Source: Bacteroides sp. CAG:144
GTDB taxonomy: Bacteria > Bacteroidota > Bacteroidia > Bacteroidales > UBA11471
Assembly: GCA_000434215.1 (NCBI GenBank)
Contig: HF999718.1
Coordinates: forward strand, 1 to 19,100
Length of the DNA: 19,100 nucleotides
Direction of reading: 5' to 3'
The notes below the pieces were generated by a model. It was not told where the DNA came from, made no database searches, and worked only from the letters and a program-made list of their open reading frames with translations. The translations under genes and the position numbers were made by a program. This document shows positions 14,791 to 19,100 of the stretch, in pieces. The first letter of the stretch is position 1. Each line of letters begins with the position of its first letter.

Positions 14791-17364
14791 TTAGAACGAA
14801 AAATGCAAAGCAATACGCACACCGCCCTTCGCGACATCCTTGTGTTCGCGATAAGTCAACCGCCATACATACTCGATACGCAATATCTTGAAAATGTTGT
14901 CGAGACCGACACCCAACTCCATATACGGCCGACGAGGATTCATCTCATGCACGACATTCTCACCGGGGAATCGCCACAAGTCGGAATTAAGATTCGTCAG
15001 ATAAGGGTTGTTCTTATCGGACAGATTTCCAAAAAATCCTTTGAAAGAAACCACTTCCCGTATACGCAACAACTTCACTCCCGGAATACGATTGAAAAGA
15101 ATTCCGTTAGCAAAATAAGTTATATCCCAAGAAGCATACGAGTCGAGCACAAACTCCATAGGACTCAACAAGCTGTATGATCCCTCTTGTATGGTATACG
15201 ACAAGTTGGCATTGGGCAGAATAAGCATTGTAAACGGTGCCTGATTCCATACATGACTGAACTGGAACTCCGACTCGATATGCCCGAACGCCGAGAACCA
15301 AAAATCTTTCGAAAAACGGAAATCGGTACGGTTTATCATATAGGAGCTGCCCAGAAAATCTTTTGGCGAAAACGTATGCGACAAAAAGAAAATAGGTGCA
15401 TCTCTATTTATCGGATAACGCATACCCTTTGTCTGATAAAACTTTTCATTGGGGGCATATCTTATATGCAATTCGGTTTCGGCCCAATTATAGTATTTAT
15501 GTTTCTTCCCGTTATTTTCTATGAAAGGAACCCAACGGGTCGACTCTTCGATCTTATAACGCAGATTGGCCCCATAAGACAATCCGAAATCATGTTCCCG
15601 CTGATACGACAACTCGGTATTTTGCAGATACGAAGTCTTGGTGTCGCTCATACGCTTCAACGCCAAAAACACATTGTCTTTATTGGTATACTGATATTGT
15701 TGTCCCAACTGGTTTATATCATAAGTATGAGTAAGCGCCAATGAATGGATCGGATACTCAGCCGGAGAATAGCTCTTTTCATTGAAAGAATATTCAACAC
15801 GCGAAGAATATTTCACACGATGGTCGCGGAAACCGTAAGCAACATAGCCTTTCCAAAACCAATGCTTGTTGAGATTGGCTGTCGTAAAACCGCCGACCCG
15901 CAAACGGGCACCTTCGACCGAGTTACCGCTGATCGTCGTATTCATAGGCCCGAAATCGAACTTGCTCAGATCCTTATCTTCATTGGTCTCCACATAGCCG
16001 GTTATAAGTATCTTTATGATTTTTTCGAGCCAATAATAAACAGGTATGGCACGTAAGCGTTCGAGCAATTGGCTTACCATACCCTCTTTCTTTTTCAACT
16101 CAGCCTGACGGTTGTCTTCCCAAAACGAAGACGGCATCACTTCGGCCATCTCGTCAACGACAACTCGTTTTTCCTGATCGAAAAGAGATTGTATCTCTTT
16201 CTCCACCGGTTCTTCAAAACTATGTTTCCGGTACATAGCCAGCCGACGCGTATACAGCTTAGGTGTACCCGGCATCATCTGAAACTCGACGACCATATCG
16301 TCCTTCATCTTTATGCGAGTACCATCGGAAGTACGGGTAAATTCCTGACTGATAATCAAATCTTCGACAAAATTCAAATTGATATCTTTGGGAACTGCCA
16401 TATCGAGTTTCTTGACAAAATAAGTGGAGTCGAGCGTAACATAAAGATTCCCGACAAAACCCGCCGACTCGGAATTGAACGGTACGAACGACAGTTTCAG
16501 ACACTTTTCACCGTCCAGCATCAGGGTATCACCCAAATAATACTTATAAAATGCCGGCCCCAACGTCGAAAGAGGACTCACAAACCGAGTAAGCATGAGG
16601 GTTATATTGTTCTGAAATATATCGATTTCCTTGAATACCTCATTGTAAAAAGCCGCGATACCTTCGCGACTGAACATCTGGTCGACCCCCTCGGCATAAA
16701 CACCTTCTACTTTCTGGCGGTGCGACTTCGGATCTTTGCGATAATAATTTTTAGAAACTTTCTCCCGAATAGAAACGGTAAGAATAGGCTTACCTGTTAC
16801 CTCCGAAGTATCGACAAAATCAAAAAGGAACTGGAATTTCTTAAATACCCGTCTTTCTCTCTGCTCTTCCGAAAAATCATTTAAAGCCATCGTCATCTTA
16901 TCGTACTGTTCATACGAATAAAAATCATGATTTTCGGGGTTGTTCTCATCCCGGCGTTCGATAAGTTTTTTGACAAACTCGACAGCCGGATTGTTTTTGC
17001 GACTGTACTTCTCTTTTTTAGGACGGATATTGACATCTTTCAGAATATAATCTGACGGACGCAACGCAATGTTTATCACATGAGTACCACCCGGCTTTAT
17101 AGGTATTCTTTTTTCGCGATATCCGAGAGAAGACGCACCTATCTCCGAAAAATTGGTATTAGAAGTACGTATCGTATACCGGCCGTTATCGTCGGTCATT
17201 ACACCCGTCGTCGTTCCTCCCAAAAACACCGATATAAAAGAAAGCGGCGCTTCGGTAATAGAATCGGTTACAACACCCGTAATGGTTGTCGTTTGTGCCC
17301 CGACTTTGGAAGTCAGACAAAAAAAAGAGAGTAAAATAAAAAAAATCGTTGTATATTTACTCAT
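14791..17364 (-). CDS. Outer-membrane protein with CarboxypepD_reg-like domain and DUF5686 barrel
   Basis: An 857-residue exported protein. The signal peptide is MSKYTTIFFILLSFFCLTSK followed by VGAQ. Residues about 25-110 form the carboxypeptidase-regulatory-like beta-sandwich (ITGVVTDSITEAPLSFISVF, TTGVMTDDNGRYTI), which TonB-dependent transporters of this phylum also carry. The remainder matches DUF5686: MPKDINLNF-type beta repeats, then many alternating aromatic strands (for example WFWKGYVAYGFRDHRVKYSS), and a final strand GGVRIALHFSF with a terminal Phe. That end is typical of barrels inserted by the Bam machinery. No TonB plug motif is visible, so it is not a standard TonB receptor. 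The role is unknown; transport or surface anchoring is only inferred. It has its own promoter element at 17390-17397 and stands apart from the next run by 207 bp. Confidence 0.9.
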   Translation of the reverse strand: MSKYTTIFFILLSFFCLTSKVGAQTTTITGVVTDSITEAPLSFISVFLGGTTTGVMTDDNGRYTIRTSNTNFSEIGASSLGYREKRIPIKPGGTHVINIALRPSDYILKDVNIRPKKEKYSRKNNPAVEFVKKLIERRDENNPENHDFYSYEQYDKMTMALNDFSEEQRERRVFKKFQFLFDFVDTSEVTGKPILTVSIREKVSKNYYRKDPKSHRQKVEGVYAEGVDQMFSREGIAAFYNEVFKEIDIFQNNITLMLTRFVSPLSTLGPAFYKYYLGDTLMLDGEKCLKLSFVPFNSESAGFVGNLYVTLDSTYFVKKLDMAVPKDINLNFVEDLIISQEFTRTSDGTRIKMKDDMVVEFQMMPGTPKLYTRRLAMYRKHSFEEPVEKEIQSLFDQEKRVVVDEMAEVMPSSFWEDNRQAELKKKEGMVSQLLERLRAIPVYYWLEKIIKILITGYVETNEDKDLSKFDFGPMNTTISGNSVEGARLRVGGFTTANLNKHWFWKGYVAYGFRDHRVKYSSRVEYSFNEKSYSPAEYPIHSLALTHTYDINQLGQQYQYTNKDNVFLALKRMSDTKTSYLQNTELSYQREHDFGLSYGANLRYKIEESTRWVPFIENNGKKHKYYNWAETELHIRYAPNEKFYQTKGMRYPINRDAPIFFLSHTFSPKDFLGSSYMINRTDFRFSKDFWFSAFGHIESEFQFSHVWNQAPFTMLILPNANLSYTIQEGSYSLLSPMEFVLDSYASWDITYFANGILFNRIPGVKLLRIREVVSFKGFFGNLSDKNNPYLTNLNSDLWRFPGENVVHEMNPRRPYMELGVGLDNIFKILRIEYVWRLTYREHKDVAKGGVRIALHFSF

Positions 17365-17389
17365 GTATCAGCAAATTTCTTTTAGGCAG

Positions 17390-17397
17390 CAAAGGTA
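17390..17397 (-). promoter_or_regulatory. -7 promoter element for the DUF5686 gene
   Basis: Reads TACCTTTG followed by CTGCC on the minus strand, an exact match to TAnnTTTG, 25 bp before the ATG at 17364. That implies a short leader. A possible ATTG lies only 15 bp upstream, which is closer than usual for a -33 element. Placed in the 143-bp gap shared with the divergent CYTH gene. Confidence 0.65.
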
Positions 17398-17507
17398 GAA
17401 AAAATATCCACTCAATCCTACACAGTAATAGTAATCATAGATTCCTTAACACTCAAAATCGGGTATTTTATTTATCTTTACCGACCAAACGGACAAAACC
17501 CCTTCTT

Positions 17508-17981
17508 ATGCAACAAGAAATAGAAAGAAAATTTTTAGTTATAAACAATATTTATAAAAACGGAAGTATCTCAACTTTCTATAAACAAGGGTATTTATGT
17601 ACCGATGCTTCCCGCACAGTGAGAATACGCATTGCCGGAGAAAAAGGTTTCATTACCATCAAAGGAATTACAACCGGTTGCAGCCGGACGGAATATGAAT
17701 ATGAAATCCCGACAGCCGATGCCATGACGCTGCTCGATATGCTGTGTATAAAACCGCTGATCGAAAAAATACGTTACCGCTACAAGGCTTCCGACGGGAA
17801 AATATGGGAAATCGACGAATTCAAAGGCGAAAACGAAGGCCTTGTCATCGCCGAAATAGAACTGGAACATGAAGACGAAACATTCGCTCTGCCCTCATGG
17901 GTAGGAAAAGAGGTAACCGGAGACATGCGCTACTACAACTCGTATCTGTCCCAAAATCCTTACAAAAACTGGAAACAATAA
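17508..17981 (+). CDS. CYTH domain protein (triphosphate tunnel metalloenzyme)
   Basis: A 157-residue single-domain CYTH protein. The defining ExExK motif is at the N-terminus (E4, E6, K8 in QQEIERKFLV). Further tunnel-lining residues appear in RTVRIRIAGEKGFITIKG, EYEYEIP, KIRYRYKA, WEIDEFKGENEGLVIAEIEL and GDMRYYNSYLSQNPY. These are the alternating Glu, Lys and Arg residues that bind metal and triphosphate. Small bacterial members of this type hydrolyse inorganic triphosphate or act on nucleoside triphosphates, and some relatives are class IV adenylate cyclases. The exact substrate cannot be read from sequence. The frame is open back to 17349, but ATG 17508 gives the conserved start. The extension would overlap the divergent gene's promoter. 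TATCTTTA at 17473-17480 is a one-mismatch candidate -7 element. It stands alone, divergent from the DUF5686 gene. Confidence 0.9.
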   Translation: MQQEIERKFLVINNIYKNGSISTFYKQGYLCTDASRTVRIRIAGEKGFITIKGITTGCSRTEYEYEIPTADAMTLLDMLCIKPLIEKIRYRYKASDGKIWEIDEFKGENEGLVIAEIELEHEDETFALPSWVGKEVTGDMRYYNSYLSQNPYKNWKQ

Positions 17982-18105
17982 AAACATACCGAAGGTCATT
18001 GCATATTAAAGGTTGTCCCATAGCAAAGACTTTCGATGCCATAAGATGGTGTATATGGTGTATATTGGAAAAACGATACTTCAAAAAATATTTTTCACAT
18101 AGGGA

Positions 18106-18136
18106 TTGGAGATTTAAAAAATAGTTTATACTTTTG
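18106..18136 (+). promoter_or_regulatory. Promoter of tRNA-Ser
   Basis: TTG (18106-18108) and TACTTTTG (18129-18136) are separated by 20 bp, the same spacing as at guaA. The -7 element ends 24 bp before the mature tRNA 5' end, leaving a short leader. Confidence 0.75.
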
Positions 18137-18160
18137 TCCCCGATTTCAAGAACGACCTAT

Positions 18161-18247
18161 GGAAAGATGCCGGAGTGGTCGATCGGGACGGTCTCGAAAA
18201 CCGTTGTACCCTTACGGGTACCCAGGGTTCGAATCCCTGTCTTTCCG
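18161..18247 (+). tRNA. tRNA-Ser (anticodon CGA)
   Basis: An 87-nt class II tRNA. The acceptor stem is GGAAAGA/TCTTTCC with discriminator G. The D arm starts CCGGAGTGGTCGATCGG. The anticodon stem is ACGGT/ACCGT with loop CTCGAAA, so U33 is followed by anticodon CGA, reading UCG. A long variable arm with stem GTACCC/GGGTAC marks serine. The T arm is CAGGG-TTCGAAT-CCCTG. CCA is not encoded (GCAAA follows). The codon TCG appears often in genes of this window, for example several serines at the start of recN, which fits keeping a dedicated reader. Confidence 0.97.
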
Positions 18248-18248
18248 C

Positions 18249-18288
18249 AAAGAGAGGCCTCACAATTTTTGTGAGGCCTCTCTTTTTT
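18249..18288 (+). terminator. Intrinsic terminator after tRNA-Ser
   Basis: A perfect 15-bp inverted repeat AAAGAGAGGCCTCAC (18249-18263) and GTGAGGCCTCTCTTT (18271-18285) with a 7-nt loop, running into a T tract. It starts 2 nt after the tRNA discriminator base. Because the arms begin with A's and end in T's it could also work for minus-strand transcription. Confidence 0.93.
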
Positions 18289-18411
18289 ATCTGATTTCCT
18301 TAATCTGTATCACCCATATCATAGACAGTATTTGACTATAAAAGAAACAGTAAATTTCTCTCTTATTTACTCAAAATATAAAAGTTTTCTTTTATTTACC
18401 GGCAAAATGAT

Positions 18412-18419
18412 TAACTTTG
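18412..18419 (+). promoter_or_regulatory. Candidate -7 promoter element for the nitrilase gene
   Basis: TAACTTTG matches TAnnTTTG and ends 22 bp before the ATG at 18442. No clear -33 TTTG is seen. The 18289-18411 stretch before it is A/T-rich and contains nothing else I can name. Confidence 0.55.
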
Positions 18420-18441
18420 TAGCTCATCAATCGAAAATACC

Positions 18442-19100
18442 ATGAAAATTGCCATACTGCAAAGAGAGATCGCATGGGCCGACCCAGCAACTAACCGAGA
18501 ACGTTTTTCCGAAACTTTTTCCCGTTGCGAAAAGGCCGACTTGTATGTCCTCCCCGAGATGTTCTCCACCGGATTTTGCACACACCCACAAGGTATAGCC
18601 GAGCCAGCCGACAGCCACACATTACAATGGCTGAAAGAATCGGCCATGCAAAACAACTGTGCTATGGCAGGAAGCGTTGCCGTCAAAGAAAAAGGTCTCT
18701 TCTTCAACCGTTTCTATTTCGTAAAACCTGATGGCAGCGTAACCTGTTACGACAAACATCATCTCTTCACCTTCGGTGGTGAAGATAAACATTACACGGC
18801 CGGGAAAGACCGTATAATTGTAGAGTATATGGGTGTACGCATATTGTTGCAGATCTGTTACGACCTACGCTTTCCCGTGTTCTCCCGCAATCGTAACGAC
18901 TACGACATGGCGCTGTATGTCGCCAGTTGGCCGTCATCGCGAGCCGAAGCGTGGAAAGCCCTATTGCGAGCCCGGGCAATCGAGAACCAATGTTTTATCG
19001 CAGGTGTAAACCGCGTAGGCAACGACCCCACCTGTTCATATTCGGGCGACAGCGTCATACTCGATGCTTACGGCCGGACTTTGGCTTCCTGTACACCCGG
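18442..19100 (+). CDS. Nitrilase-family amidase, omega-amidase (YafV) type (partial, C-terminus beyond right edge)
   Basis: Carbon-nitrogen hydrolase that probably removes ammonia from omega-amides such as 2-oxoglutaramate (metabolite repair), a role known for YafV and Nit2-like members. The 219 visible codons cover most of a protein of about 255-260 residues. The catalytic triad is complete: Glu39 in LPEMFSTGF, Lys105 in DKHHLF and Cys139 in LQICYDLRFP. The GGEDKHYTAG stretch (112-121) and the NRVGNDP segment are typical of the omega-amidase subgroup. ATG 18442 gives MKIAILQREIAWADPATN, a normal start, behind a -7 element. The frame stays open to the right edge. Substrate assignment rests on subgroup resemblance recalled from memory. 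Confidence 0.92.
   Translation, partial: MKIAILQREIAWADPATNRERFSETFSRCEKADLYVLPEMFSTGFCTHPQGIAEPADSHTLQWLKESAMQNNCAMAGSVAVKEKGLFFNRFYFVKPDGSVTCYDKHHLFTFGGEDKHYTAGKDRIIVEYMGVRILLQICYDLRFPVFSRNRNDYDMALYVASWPSSRAEAWKALLRARAIENQCFIAGVNRVGNDPTCSYSGDSVILDAYGRTLASCTP

Noticed and set aside
16069..16884. Plus-strand open frame of 271 codons opposite the DUF5686 gene
   Set aside because: It lies wholly within the DUF5686 frame and has no promoter or motif of its own.
17349..17507. N-terminal extension of the CYTH protein to 17349
   Set aside because: CYTH proteins of this type begin a few residues before ExExK, as ATG 17508 gives; the extension overlaps the divergent gene's promoter and its start codon.
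17982..18160. Possible small gene between the CYTH gene and tRNA-Ser
   Set aside because: Only short frames without motifs or plausible starts are present; the recognisable content is the tRNA promoter.
1..19100. CRISPR array, insertion sequence, phage or defence genes
   Set aside because: No regularly spaced direct repeats, transposase or integrase motifs, or terminal inverted repeats were seen. Nothing is inserted at the tRNA-Ser 3' end, which runs straight into its terminator.

Overview
The window comes from a Bacteroidota genome, most likely order Bacteroidales. Three things point there: families restricted to that phylum (DUF4835/PorD-type, DUF4924, DUF5686 with a CarboxypepD_reg-like domain), the gene order coaBC-DUF4835-recN, and repeated matches to the Bacteroidota -7 promoter element TAnnTTTG. 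A genus call would be a guess. No insertion sequence, CRISPR array, phage gene or plasmid gene is visible. No stretch longer than 300 bases lacks a gene. The window is mostly housekeeping, with a small polysaccharide-export unit set into it.

Layout. Positions 1-17364 are all on the minus strand, so transcription runs right to left. (a) 17364-14791: a large outer-membrane DUF5686 protein with its own promoter. (b) 14583-10644: a tight four-gene run of a degenerate Mur-ligase-like protein, a DUF4924 protein, rfbD (dTDP-rhamnose synthesis) and prfC (release factor 3). (c) 10541-9018: guaA, with a near-consensus promoter upstream and an intrinsic terminator downstream. (d) 8760-5582: wza and wzc, an outer-membrane polysaccharide export lipoprotein and its tyrosine autokinase partner, ended by a strong terminator. 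(e) 5401-1: dnaN, a DEDDh exonuclease, coaBC, a DUF4835 (PorD-type) protein and recN, which runs off the left edge. The plus strand from 17508 onward carries a CYTH-domain protein, tRNA-Ser(CGA) with a clear promoter and terminator, and a nitrilase/omega-amidase gene that runs off the right edge.

How the genes relate. Block (e) joins the replication clamp and an exonuclease with DNA repair (RecN), coenzyme A synthesis and an exported protein. Block (b) joins envelope genes (rfbD and the Mur-like protein) with translation termination. Wza and Wzc would form an export and assembly machine, but no glycosyltransferase, flippase or polymerase lies beside them, so they probably serve a locus elsewhere.

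The most interesting item is the 298-residue protein at 13687-14583. It keeps the outline of domains 1 and 2 of the muropeptide ligase Mpl, but it has lost the ATP-binding P-loop, the central histidine motifs and the whole third domain. It looks like an intact pseudoenzyme rather than a fresh pseudogene. No wholly new defence or mobile system is evident.
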